Source: JANOSH01 sp031415695
GTDB lineage: Bacteria > Actinomycetota > Acidimicrobiia > Acidimicrobiales > Ilumatobacteraceae
NCBI GenBank assembly: GCA_031415695.1
Contig: JANOSH010000068.1
Coordinates: 62,001 to 126,000 of the forward strand
Direction: 5' to 3'
Length of the DNA: 64,000 nt
The position numbers and the translations under genes were made by a program. Below are positions 43,198-51,402 of this stretch, piece after piece. The notes beneath the pieces are model-generated. The model saw only the letters and a list, made by a program, of their open reading frames with translations. It had not been told where the DNA came from and did not search any database. Each line of letters starts with the position of its first letter. The first letter of the stretch is position 1.

Positions 43198-44756
43198 CGC
43201 AGCACGTGAACCGACACGATGCCGGGCGTCGATTCGAGCGCGGCCAGCACCTCACTGGGCACGGGAGCGGTAGTTGCGATGACCATGCTGGCCTCGCCGG
43301 GTGTATCGGTACGACCGACGTCCATGTCGGCAATGTTGATGCCAGCATTGCCCAGGGCTAGACCGACGACACCAATCATTCCAGGGCGATCGTCGTTGTG
43401 AACCACCAAGAGGTTGTCAGACGGCGGTAGGTCGCACGAGTAACCGTCGACCGCAACAATGCGATGCGCGCCGGCTCGGCCGGACAATGTGCCCGACATA
43501 CTGTGACCGTCTCCCCTCACGGTCACAAGGTTGACGAAGTCCAATGAGGTCGTGGTCGATGACTCGCGCACCTCGACGCCAGCTTCGACAGCTAGTTGGG
43601 GGGCGTTTACAAACGTGACGGGGTCGTCGCAGAACGAAGCAAAAAGTCCCTTCAACACCGACAGAGTAAGAATCCGCGTGTCGTAGGCCGCTAGTTCTCC
43701 TTCCACAATGACCTCGATTGTTTTTGGCGCGCCGCCGTTGAGCGAACCGAAGAGCGCCCCCAGACGCTCGGCCAGCGGAAGATACGGCTTCATCAATTCG
43801 GGGGCTTCGGCCGCGCCGACGTTTACTGCAAATGGCACGAAATCGCCCGCAAGCGCTAGCTGTACCATGTGGGCAATGGTGTCGCCTGCCTTGTCTTGCG
43901 CCTCGCGGGTGCTGGCCCCCAAGTGGGGCGTAACGACGATTTGGTCGATATCGAACAGCGGAGATTCGGTCATTGGTTCGGTCGAGAACACATCGAGAGC
44001 TGCGCCGGCAATTTGGCCGCTGCGAACGGCATGAGCAAGTGCCATCTCATCGACGATGCCGCCGCGTGCCACGTTGATCACGCGAAGGCTCGGTTTGGCA
44101 AGCGCAAAGAGGCGTTCGCCGATAAGGCCGGTTGTTTCTTTGTTCTTCGGAAGGTGCACGGTGATGAAGTCGGCTTCGCCCATGAGGCGTTCGATCGACA
44201 GCAATTCCACGTGCATCTGGCGCGCTCGCTCCTCGGTCACAAACGGATCGAATGCAACAAGGCGCATACCAAAGGCATAGGCGCGTTTGGCGACTAGGGC
44301 ACCAATTCGCCCGAGCCCGACGATACCCAGCGTCTTGTCGGCCAGTTCGACGCCCTCCCACTTCGCTCGTTCCCATCGGCCGGCCTTTAGCGCCGAATGT
44401 GCTTGGGGCACGTTGCGAGCCTGGGCCAACAACAGCGCCATCGTGTGCTCGGCCGCCGACACGATGTTTGATTGCGGAGCATTGACGACCATAACGCCGC
44501 GTCGAGTAGCCGCCTCGACATCGACATTATCGAGACCGATACCGGCGCGGCCGACGACAACAAGTTGACGGCCTGCCTGTAACACCGCTGCGTCGACGTT
44601 GGTCGCGGACCGGATGATGAGCGCGTCGGCACCCTCGATGGCGTCGAGAAGTTCGGTCGGTGAGAGGCCTAGCAGCACATCGACATCGTGACCCGCTGAG
44701 CGGAGCATATCGAGCCCGCCGTCGGCGATCTCCTCGGTTACCAAAATTCGTGCCAT
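43188..44756 (-). CDS. serA: D-3-phosphoglycerate dehydrogenase
   Basis: 522 residues, the long actinobacterial SerA. First step of serine synthesis. NAD-binding motif GLGRIGALVAKRAYAFGM, catalytic region INVARGGIVDEMALAHA and the histidine in VVTPHLGAST. An intervening (ASB) domain and a C-terminal ACT domain (VVHNDDRPGMIGVVGLALGNAGINIADMDVG) provide serine feedback. serC lies 1.3 kb away on the other strand. Confidence 0.95.
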   Translation of the reverse strand: MARILVTEEIADGGLDMLRSAGHDVDVLLGLSPTELLDAIEGADALIIRSATNVDAAVLQAGRQLVVVGRAGIGLDNVDVEAATRRGVMVVNAPQSNIVSAAEHTMALLLAQARNVPQAHSALKAGRWERAKWEGVELADKTLGIVGLGRIGALVAKRAYAFGMRLVAFDPFVTEERARQMHVELLSIERLMGEADFITVHLPKNKETTGLIGERLFALAKPSLRVINVARGGIVDEMALAHAVRSGQIAGAALDVFSTEPMTESPLFDIDQIVVTPHLGASTREAQDKAGDTIAHMVQLALAGDFVPFAVNVGAAEAPELMKPYLPLAERLGALFGSLNGGAPKTIEVIVEGELAAYDTRILTLSVLKGLFASFCDDPVTFVNAPQLAVEAGVEVRESSTTTSLDFVNLVTVRGDGHSMSGTLSGRAGAHRIVAVDGYSCDLPPSDNLLVVHNDDRPGMIGVVGLALGNAGINIADMDVGRTDTPGEASMVIATTAPVPSEVLAALESTPGIVSVHVLRGR

Positions 44757-44817
44757 GCCCTAGTTTCGTCGGCCTAACACCCGTTGTACCAAAGGTAAAG
44801 CGACACCAGCCACACGG

Positions 44818-46008
44818 CTAGGACAGATAGGCACCGATACGGCTGACACCTTCGATGAGATCATCGTCGCCGAGCGCAAACGACAGCCGCATGTAACCGG
44901 GCGCACCAAAGGCCTCGCCTGGGACCAACGCAACCTTGGCATCGGACAGGATTCGGTCGGCCAATTCCATGGTGGACGACGAACGATGGCCACGGATTGA
45001 CCGGCCGAGCACACCTTCGAACGACGGGAAACAGTAGAACGCGCCCTGCGGTTCGAGGCAGGTGACACCTGGGAGTTCGTTGAGCATCGAGGCCATGATT
45101 TTTCCTCGACGCTCGAAATGGCCTCGCATCATATGAACCGCCGATAGGTCACCTGACACAGCTGCCAGCGCAGCTCGCTGGGACACATTGGCCACGTTGG
45201 ACGTTGCGTGAGATTGAAAATTAGTAGCAGCATCGATCATGTCCTTGGGACCGATCATCCAACCAACGCGCCAGCCGGTCATGGCGTAGGTCTTCGCCAC
45301 ACCATTCACAATGATGCACTGGTTTGCTAGTTCCGGCACCACGACGGGCATCGACGAGAACGAATTGTCACCGTACGTCAGGTGCTCGTAAATCTCGTCG
45401 GTAAGCACCCAGATTCCGTGCTCGAGCGCCCATCGGCCAATGGCCTCGACCTCGTCGATCGGGTAGACCGCGCCTGACGGGTTGTCGGGCGACACAAACA
45501 GCAACGCCTTAGTACGAGGCGTGCGGGCGGCCTCGAGTTGTTCGACGGTGATGCGGAACCCGGCGTCGGCTCCGGCGCTTACGATCACCGGCACACCACC
45601 AGCGAGCGCAATGGCTTCGGGATACGTGGTCCAGTAGGGCGCTGGGCAAATCACCTCGTCGCCCGGGTCGCACAAGGCTGCAAACGCCATGAACACCGCC
45701 TGCTTGCCGCCATTGGTAACCAGCACCTGGCTCGCCGGGACGGTAAAGCCGCTGTCGCGCTGGGTCTTTACGGCGATTGCCTCGCGAAGTTCGGGCAACC
45801 CTGCCGCCGGCGTGTAGCGGTGGTTGGCTGGCACCAGACATGCCGCCGCCGCAGCTTGAACGATGTGTTCGGGCGTGGGGAAGTCGGGTTCACCTGCCCC
45901 AAAACCAATGATGTCCTCGCCTGCGGCTTTCAGCGCCTTGGCTTTTGCGTCGACGGCAAGGGTGGCGGATGGGGCAATGGCGGAAAGTCGCTGGGACACA
46001 CGGTTCAC
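44818..46008 (-). CDS. aspartate aminotransferase (class I/II, AspC/AAT Ib type)
   Basis: 396 residues from a GTG (MNRVSQRLSAIAPSATLAV); the open frame extends upstream, but that part overlaps the divergent serC start. PLP motifs: FGAGEPDFPTP, VTNGGKQAVFMAF, LTDEIYEHLTYGD and the lysine in NGVAKTYAMTGWRVG. Transfers amino groups between aspartate and 2-oxoglutarate; related enzymes also act on prephenate or other 2-oxo acids. The gap to serC is only about 20 bases. Confidence 0.88.
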   Translation of the reverse strand: MNRVSQRLSAIAPSATLAVDAKAKALKAAGEDIIGFGAGEPDFPTPEHIVQAAAAACLVPANHRYTPAAGLPELREAIAVKTQRDSGFTVPASQVLVTNGGKQAVFMAFAALCDPGDEVICPAPYWTTYPEAIALAGGVPVIVSAGADAGFRITVEQLEAARTPRTKALLFVSPDNPSGAVYPIDEVEAIGRWALEHGIWVLTDEIYEHLTYGDNSFSSMPVVVPELANQCIIVNGVAKTYAMTGWRVGWMIGPKDMIDAATNFQSHATSNVANVSQRAALAAVSGDLSAVHMMRGHFERRGKIMASMLNELPGVTCLEPQGAFYCFPSFEGVLGRSIRGHRSSSTMELADRILSDAKVALVPGEAFGAPGYMRLSFALGDDDLIEGVSRIGAYLS

Positions 46009-46027
46009 GGCCTGCAATGCTTGCACA

Positions 46028-47155
46028 GTGAGCACCGCGTCATTGGCACAAATACGCCTTCCGAACGTTCTTCTCCCTAGCGACGGGCGATTCGGTTGCG
46101 GTCCATCCAAAATTCGGCCCGACGCCATCACTGCATTGGCAGGGGTAGCCAGCACCTGGATGGGTACCTCACATCGTCAAACGCCAGTGCGAAACGTCGT
46201 TGGTTCGGTGCGCTCGGGATTGCGTGACCTTTTCTCCTTACCCGACGGGTGGGAAGTAGTCATTGGCAACGGTGGCTCCACCGTGTTTTGGGACGTGGCC
46301 ACGTTCGGGCTCATCACATCATCAAGTCACCATTTGGTGTTCGGCGAGTTCTCCACCAAGTTCGCTCAAGCATCAGGTGCGGCGCCACACCTCGACGAAC
46401 CGACCATCACGAGTTCGGTGCCCGGCAGCCATCCCGATCTGCCGACCGAAGTAACAGGCGACATACTGGCCCTGACCCACAACGAAACCTCCACGGGCGT
46501 GTCCATGACCCCCAGGCGGCCGGCAGGAAATGGCCTGGTCGTAGTCGACGCAACGTCGGCGGCTGGCGGGCTCACATGGTCGCCAAGCGACGTCGACGTG
46601 TATTACTTTGCGCCCCAGAAGTGCTTCGCCAGCGACGGCGGTCTCTGGTTAGCGCTGTGTTCACCCGCCGCAATTGACCGTATCGAATCCATCGCTGCCA
46701 CGGGCCGATGGTGTCCAGCTTCACTCGATCTCAAGATCGCTCTCGATAACAGCCGACTCAATCAGACATACAACACCCCTGCATTAGCAACGATCTTCCT
46801 CCTCGACCAGCAGATTCAGTGGATGAACCAGCAAGGTGGACTCGGGTGGACATCGCGGCGTTGCACCGCATCGAGCGGCATCATCTACGACTGGGCGGAG
46901 GCTCGATCATGGGCAAACCCATTCGTCGCCGATCCGTTACAGCGTTCTGCTGTGGTCGCCACCATCGATCTCGCTGATGTCGATGCCAACGATGTCAATG
47001 CGATTCTTCGAACCAACGGAATCGTCGACACCGAGTCGTATCGAAAGCTTGGGCGAAACCAGTTGCGGATTGGAACGTTTCCAAGCGTCGACCCCGACGA
47101 CGTGCAAGCCCTTGTGGCTTGCATCGACTACGTCGCAGAGGCATTGACGCCATGA
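46028..47155 (+). CDS. serC: phosphoserine aminotransferase (actinobacterial type)
   Basis: 375 residues from a GTG (MSTASLAQIRLPNVLLPSDG). Second step of serine synthesis. It closely follows the mycobacterial SerC pattern: DGRFGCGPSKIRPDA, GTSHRQTPVRNVVG, NGGSTVFWD, LTHNETSTGVS, YYFAPQKCFASDGGLW with the PLP lysine, and TGRWCPASLDLKIALDNSRLNQTYNTPA. The longer upstream frame is antisense to the aminotransferase gene. PAC2 follows by 13 bases. Confidence 0.92.
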   Translation: MSTASLAQIRLPNVLLPSDGRFGCGPSKIRPDAITALAGVASTWMGTSHRQTPVRNVVGSVRSGLRDLFSLPDGWEVVIGNGGSTVFWDVATFGLITSSSHHLVFGEFSTKFAQASGAAPHLDEPTITSSVPGSHPDLPTEVTGDILALTHNETSTGVSMTPRRPAGNGLVVVDATSAAGGLTWSPSDVDVYYFAPQKCFASDGGLWLALCSPAAIDRIESIAATGRWCPASLDLKIALDNSRLNQTYNTPALATIFLLDQQIQWMNQQGGLGWTSRRCTASSGIIYDWAEARSWANPFVADPLQRSAVVATIDLADVDANDVNAILRTNGIVDTESYRKLGRNQLRIGTFPSVDPDDVQALVACIDYVAEALTP

Positions 47156-47168
47156 CAGGCTGGGCCGT

Positions 47169-48026
47169 ATGAACGAACTCGTGTGGGATGCCGAACCTAC
47201 GCTTCGACGCCCGATCATGGTGGTTGCGTTCGAAGGATTTTTCGATGCTGCTCAAGCCGCAACCACAGCGGTGCGGTGGCTCGAAACCGAGCACGACGCA
47301 GAGCTTCTCGCCAGCATCGATCCCGAGAATTTCTTCGACTTCACCAAGCAGCGGCCAACCGTCGTACTCGATGAAGACGACCACCGGTCCATTTCTTGGC
47401 CAGCCAACGAGCTTCGCAGCGTCCGAAACCTCGACGGCCCCCATGATTTGGTGTTGCTTGCAGGTGTCGAACCACACATTCGGTGGGGCACGTTCGCCGA
47501 TCTTGTCGTCGATACCGCCGACCAACTCAACGTTGAGCTTGTGGTTACTCTTGGCGCTGTGCCCGACATCATTCCGCACACCCGCACACCGCAGGTGTTT
47601 GGCTCGACCACTACGCCGGGCCTCGGCAGTCGACTCGGCCTTTCGCGCCCGCAGTATCAAGGACCGACCGGGTTGGTCGGCGTGCTGCACGACCGCCTCG
47701 ACGACCTAGGACTACCGGCAATTGCCCTTCGATCACCTGTACCTCACTATGCGCTCGGTGCTCCTCACCCCAAGGCGTCCCAGGCGCTCATCCGGCATCT
47801 CGAACATGTCACCGGTAACCGACTACACAGTGCAAAGCTCGACGGCGAAATCCGCGACTGGGCTGTTCGCCACGATGCCGCCGTCGCCAACGACGATCAG
47901 GTAGCAGCCTATGTGACGATGCTGGAGCATCAATGGGACCAAAAGACGGAAGCCACACTGTCGTCGGGCGAGGAGCTGGCATCGCAGTTCGAGGAGTTTC
48001 TCCGAGAACGAGGCGATGACTCGTAG
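47169..48026 (+). CDS. PAC2-family protein
   Basis: 285 residues; related to proteasome assembly chaperone 2. Segments LRRPIMVVAFEGFFDAAQAATTAVRWL, LVLLAGVEPHIRWGTFADLVVDTA and TTTPGLGSRLGLSRPQYQGPTGLVGVLHD match the actinobacterial PAC2 family, which occurs with the bacterial proteasome. No proteasome genes lie in this window. Likely cotranscribed with serC. Confidence 0.9.
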   Translation: MNELVWDAEPTLRRPIMVVAFEGFFDAAQAATTAVRWLETEHDAELLASIDPENFFDFTKQRPTVVLDEDDHRSISWPANELRSVRNLDGPHDLVLLAGVEPHIRWGTFADLVVDTADQLNVELVVTLGAVPDIIPHTRTPQVFGSTTTPGLGSRLGLSRPQYQGPTGLVGVLHDRLDDLGLPAIALRSPVPHYALGAPHPKASQALIRHLEHVTGNRLHSAKLDGEIRDWAVRHDAAVANDDQVAAYVTMLEHQWDQKTEATLSSGEELASQFEEFLRERGDDS

Positions 48027-48032
48027 TCAAAC

Positions 48033-48096
48033 CCGCAACTGTTGCGTAAACGGCTAGGCCAGAGACGGCCGTATCCGCAACTGTTGCGTAAATGGC
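48033..48096. repeat. two 22-bp direct repeats with an internal dyad
   Basis: Copies at 48033-48054 and 48075-48096 differ at one position. Each contains GCAAC-T-GTTGC. They lie between the stops of the convergent PAC2 and metY genes, 42 bp start to start, so may form a bidirectional terminator or a protein site. Confidence 0.6.
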
Positions 48097-48118
48097 CGTT
48101 CTAAGGCCCGCTCTGCCG

Positions 48119-49408
48119 TCAGCCTCGCGCCGCGGCGAAGCCAGCTTCTAGGTCGGCGAGAATATCGTCGAGAGACTCAAGACCGACAGACAATCGAACG
48201 AGCTCGGGACGCACCCCAGCAATGATCTGCTCGTCGGCGGTGAGCTGACTGTGCGTCGTGGTCGCCGGTTGAATCACCAGACTTCGCACATCGCCAATAT
48301 TGGCCACATGGCTATGGAGCGACAGTCCATCGACAAACCGTCGCCCGGCCTCGATGCCCCCCTTGATTCCAAAACTCACGATGGAGCCTTGTCCTCTCGG
48401 CATGTACTTGCGGCCTGCAGCGTGCCATCGGCTTGACTTGAGCCCCGCATACCAAACCCAGTCGACATCGGCATGCGCCTCCAGCCATTCGGCGACAGCC
48501 TGCGCGTTGAGCACGTGGCGTTCCATGCGTAACGACAAGGTTTCGAGCCCTTGGATCATCATGAACGCATTAAATGGGCTGAGTGAAGCACCGAGGTCTC
48601 GCATGCATTGCACTCGAGCCTTGAGATGGAACGCCTGGTTACCGAGTGCCTCCCAATACACGAGCCCGTGATAGCTCGGATCGGGTGTCGTAAACATGGG
48701 GTGCCGACCGGCGCCCCAATCGAACGTGCCACCATCGACGATGATTCCGCCCATGGTGGTTCCGTGACCGCCGATGAATTTGGTAGCCGAATGCACAACA
48801 ATGTCGGCTCCCCAACGCAATGGTTGGCACAGGTAGGGCGACGGAACCGTGTTGTCGATGATGAGGGGCAGCCCATTCTCGTGAGCTACGCGGGCGATGC
48901 CTTCGATATCGAGCATGTTGTTGCTCGGGTTCGGCAGCGACTCGCCATAGAAGGCCCGAGTGTTCGGGCGCACCGCAGCGGCCCATTCGTCCAGATTGTC
49001 CGGATCGTTGACAAAGGTCACAGCAATTCCGTGCTTAGGCAGCGTGTAGTGGAGCAAGTTGTACGTGCCGCCGTATAGCGCCGCTGAAGCAACGATGTGG
49101 TCGCCCGCCTCGGCAAGGTTGAAGATGGCAACGGACTCGGCCGATTGACCCGACGCAGCGGCCAACGCACCCACGCCACCTTCAAGGGCGGCCACGCGTG
49201 CCTCGAACACGCCTTGGGTCGGGTTCATCAGACGGGTGTAGATATTTCCCATTTCGGCCAACGCGAAGAGGTTGGCCGCGTGCGCTGCATCTCGAAACTG
49301 AAACGCCGTGGTTTGATAGATCGGGGTGGCGCGTGCGCCGGTGGTCGGGTCAGCAACAGAACCCGAATGAATTTGGCGTGTTTCAAAGCCCCAGCTATCT
49401 TCGCTCAT
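48119..49408 (-). CDS. metY: O-acetylhomoserine aminocarboxypropyltransferase
   Basis: 429 residues from ATG (MSEDSWGFETRQIHSGS). Converts O-acetylhomoserine and sulfide to homocysteine. Cys/Met-metabolism PLP fold with GSVADPTTGARATPIYQTTAFQF, ASGQSAESVAIFNLA, and the PLP lysine in HSATKFIGGHGTTMGGIIVDGG. The length and the GHGTTMGG segment fit MetY rather than cystathionine synthases. The start lies 8 bases after a TAGGGT -10 box. Confidence 0.93.
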   Translation of the reverse strand: MSEDSWGFETRQIHSGSVADPTTGARATPIYQTTAFQFRDAAHAANLFALAEMGNIYTRLMNPTQGVFEARVAALEGGVGALAAASGQSAESVAIFNLAEAGDHIVASAALYGGTYNLLHYTLPKHGIAVTFVNDPDNLDEWAAAVRPNTRAFYGESLPNPSNNMLDIEGIARVAHENGLPLIIDNTVPSPYLCQPLRWGADIVVHSATKFIGGHGTTMGGIIVDGGTFDWGAGRHPMFTTPDPSYHGLVYWEALGNQAFHLKARVQCMRDLGASLSPFNAFMMIQGLETLSLRMERHVLNAQAVAEWLEAHADVDWVWYAGLKSSRWHAAGRKYMPRGQGSIVSFGIKGGIEAGRRFVDGLSLHSHVANIGDVRSLVIQPATTTHSQLTADEQIIAGVRPELVRLSVGLESLDDILADLEAGFAAARG

Positions 49409-49416
49409 GGATTTCG

Positions 49417-49422
49417 ACCCTA
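49417..49422 (-). promoter_or_regulatory. -10 box TAGGGT of metY
   Basis: TANNNT hexamer on the minus strand 8 bases before the ATG at 49408; TTGCTA lies 18 bases upstream as a possible -35. Confidence 0.55.
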
Positions 49423-49643
49423 GATCGCAGAATCCCGACCTAGCAAGTCGCATTTAGTACTCAATCCTGGGCTTGCGCATTTCATCTGTTTATTGTTAAG
49501 TTCACATCAGCGAATAAGCAAGAAGGCCCATTCGCCACAGAGCGTGGTTGAAATACGGTACACATGCTCCGTCGACGACGGAGCGACAGCCAAACAGATC
49601 GAGCGAAGGACCAGGAGCGGCACCCTGCGGCCATCGCACGCGA

Positions 49644-49680
49644 AGCGGCCCGGTGACTCTCGGGGAGTCACCGGGCCGCT
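49644..49680. terminator. 16-bp perfect stem-loop
   Basis: Arms AGCGGCCCGGTGACTC and GAGTCACCGGGCCGCT flank a 5-base loop TCGGG. It is about 160 bases beyond the ilvC stop and probably ends the ilvBNC transcript. A T-rich tail (TTTCACTGTCTTTC) exists only on the plus side, so the direction of termination is uncertain. Confidence 0.6.
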
Positions 49681-49755
49681 GACGTTTCACTGTCTTTCGG
49701 GCCGCCCAACACAAGCTTTCGCGCCGTACCGGCACCCCGGCGCGCCAGTGCGCGA

Positions 49756-49846
49756 AACCTCGCTACGCACGGTTCAGCCTGGACCTCACGGTCCCACGGC
49801 CTACGGCCTGCCTGGAGTCTGAACCTCGCTACGCACGGTTCAGCCT
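49756..49846. repeat. 25-bp exact direct repeat flanking a dispersed repeat unit
   Basis: The 25-mer beginning AACCTCGCTACGCACGGTTC occurs at 49756-49780 and 49822-49846; the second copy covers the ilvC stop codon. Between them lies the ACGG...CCTGC element (49788-49811) that recurs at 63237-63260. Confidence 0.75.
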
Positions 49847-50868
49847 CCGGAGGCTTCGGCTACTTTTTGCTTGCCCGCGGAGATCCACGGCATCATGCCC
49901 CGAAGCTCCTTACCGACAGCCTCGATCGCATGATCGGCGCCCGCCTTGCGCAGAGCGTTGAAGTTACCACGACCAGCCTCGGACTCGGCGATCCACTCCT
50001 TGGCAAACTTGCCCGACGTGATCTCCTTCAAGATCTTCTTCATCTCACGCTTCGTAGCCGCCGTGACGATACGCGGGCCGCGGGTCACGTCGCCAAACTC
50101 AGCCGTGTCGGAAATGGAGTACCGCATGCCCGCAATACCTTCCTCGTACATAAGATCGACAATGAGCTTCACTTCGTGCAGGCATTCAAAATACGCCATC
50201 TCTGGTTGGTAACCAGCCTCGACAAGCGTCTCGAAACCGGCCTGCACCAATGCGGTGAGACCGCCGCAGAGAACAACTTGCTCGCCGAACAGATCGGTTT
50301 CCGTCTCCTCGGTGAACGTGGTCTCGATAACCCCAGCGCGAGCTCCGCCAATGGCGTCGGCGTACGACAACGCAAGCTCTTTCGCCGTGCCGCTGGCATC
50401 TTGATGAACCGCAATGAGTGCGGGAACGCCGCCACCCTCGGTATAGGTGCGTCGCACTAAGTGGCCAGGGCCCTTCGGTGCGATCATGATGACGTCGACG
50501 CTCTTGGGAGGCTTGATCCGCTTGAAGCGGATATTGAAGCCGTGAGCGAAGGCCAATGCCTTGCCCTTGCGTAAGAAAGGCCGCACGAACTCGTCGTAGG
50601 TCGCCTTCTGCTCGGTGTCGGGCATCGTGAGCATGATTACGTTGCCCCATTTGCAGGCGTCGCCAATTGTCATAACGCGGAGTCCAGCCGCCTCGGCCTT
50701 GGCCTTCGACGACGAGCCGTCTCGCAACCCAACGACGACGGGCACGCCCGACTCTTTCAGGTTAAGCGCGTGGGCATGGCCCTGCGAGCCGTAGCCGATG
50801 ATGGCGACCTTACGGCCCTGGATGATCGACCGATCGGCGTCGGCCTCGTAGTACACCTTGGCAGCCAT
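49840..50868 (-). CDS. ilvC: ketol-acid reductoisomerase
   Basis: 342 residues, class I. Isomerises and reduces acetolactate or acetohydroxybutyrate with NADPH and Mg. The nucleotide motif is IGYGSQGHAHALNLKESG with RDGSSS after the second strand, consistent with NADPH. Catalytic segments DVIMIAPKGPGHLVRRTY, TFTEETETDLFGEQVVLCGG and YEEGIAGMRYSISDTAEFGD are intact. Starts directly after the ilvN stop, third gene of ilvBNC. Confidence 0.96.
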   Translation of the reverse strand: MAAKVYYEADADRSIIQGRKVAIIGYGSQGHAHALNLKESGVPVVVGLRDGSSSKAKAEAAGLRVMTIGDACKWGNVIMLTMPDTEQKATYDEFVRPFLRKGKALAFAHGFNIRFKRIKPPKSVDVIMIAPKGPGHLVRRTYTEGGGVPALIAVHQDASGTAKELALSYADAIGGARAGVIETTFTEETETDLFGEQVVLCGGLTALVQAGFETLVEAGYQPEMAYFECLHEVKLIVDLMYEEGIAGMRYSISDTAEFGDVTRGPRIVTAATKREMKKILKEITSGKFAKEWIAESEAGRGNFNALRKAGADHAIEAVGKELRGMMPWISAGKQKVAEASGG

Positions 50869-51402
50869 TCAGCTAGCCCTCTCTGTAGCGGCGTGCGGTG
50901 CACGCGTCCGTTCACGATTCAATTTGGGCAGAGCGATCCGCCCAGTGCGTTGCAACTCAACGATGCCATATCCGCGCAGAAGTTCTTCAAAATCGTCGAT
51001 CTTGCTCGGCTGACCTTCAAGGCTAACGGTGAGGGCATCGGTGCCGACCGCCAGTACCTTGCCCTCGAAAACCTGCACCAGCTCCAAGACACGGCCGCGC
51101 GCGGCTTCGGTGGCATTGATGGTAGCGATAAGGAGTTCTCGCTCAACAGCCGCGCGTGGATCGAGTTCGCTGATCTTGATGACTTCAATGAGTTTGAACA
51201 GCTGTTTAGTGATCTGTTCGAGCGGTGACGAGTCGACGTCGACGACAATTGTAAGCCGGCTAAAGCGGTCGTCTTCAGTCGGTGCCACAGCAAGACTGAA
51301 GATGTTGTACCCGCGGCGAGCGAACAACCCGGCCACCCGGGCAAGGACGCCAGATCGGTTCTCGACAAGTACCGACAAAATGTGGTGGTTGGCGCTGCTC
51401 AT
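50869..51402 (-). CDS. ilvN: acetolactate synthase regulatory subunit
   Basis: 177 residues. The ACT domain at the N-terminus (HILSVLVENRSGVLARVAGLFARRGYNIFSLAV) binds valine for feedback inhibition; a C-terminal domain completes the IlvH-type small subunit. Overlaps ilvB by 4 bases. Confidence 0.95.
   Translation of the reverse strand: MSSANHHILSVLVENRSGVLARVAGLFARRGYNIFSLAVAPTEDDRFSRLTIVVDVDSSPLEQITKQLFKLIEVIKISELDPRAAVERELLIATINATEAARGRVLELVQVFEGKVLAVGTDALTVSLEGQPSKIDDFEELLRGYGIVELQRTGRIALPKLNRERTRAPHAATERAS

Larger units (their letters stand above)
49409..49839. other. 431-bp non-coding gap between metY and ilvC
   Basis: Contains the metY promoter at its left end, a short dyad CTCCGTC-GAC-GACGGAG near 49570-49586, a long stem-loop (49644-49680), one member of a dispersed repeat (49788-49811) and the two copies of a 25-bp direct repeat (49756-49780 and 49822-49846). 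A 109-codon frame at 49493-49822 covers the stem-loop and repeats and does not look like protein. Confidence 0.6.

Noticed and set aside
46009..46155. Long N-terminus of the aspartate aminotransferase (from 46155)
   Set aside because: It would run antisense across the serC start and its sequence does not resemble the family; the enzyme begins near NRVSQRLSAI.
49493..49822. 109-codon frame in the metY-ilvC gap
   Set aside because: It covers a 16-bp perfect stem-loop and 25-bp direct repeats, has no ribosome site, and its product is Arg/Pro/Ser-rich with no domain.
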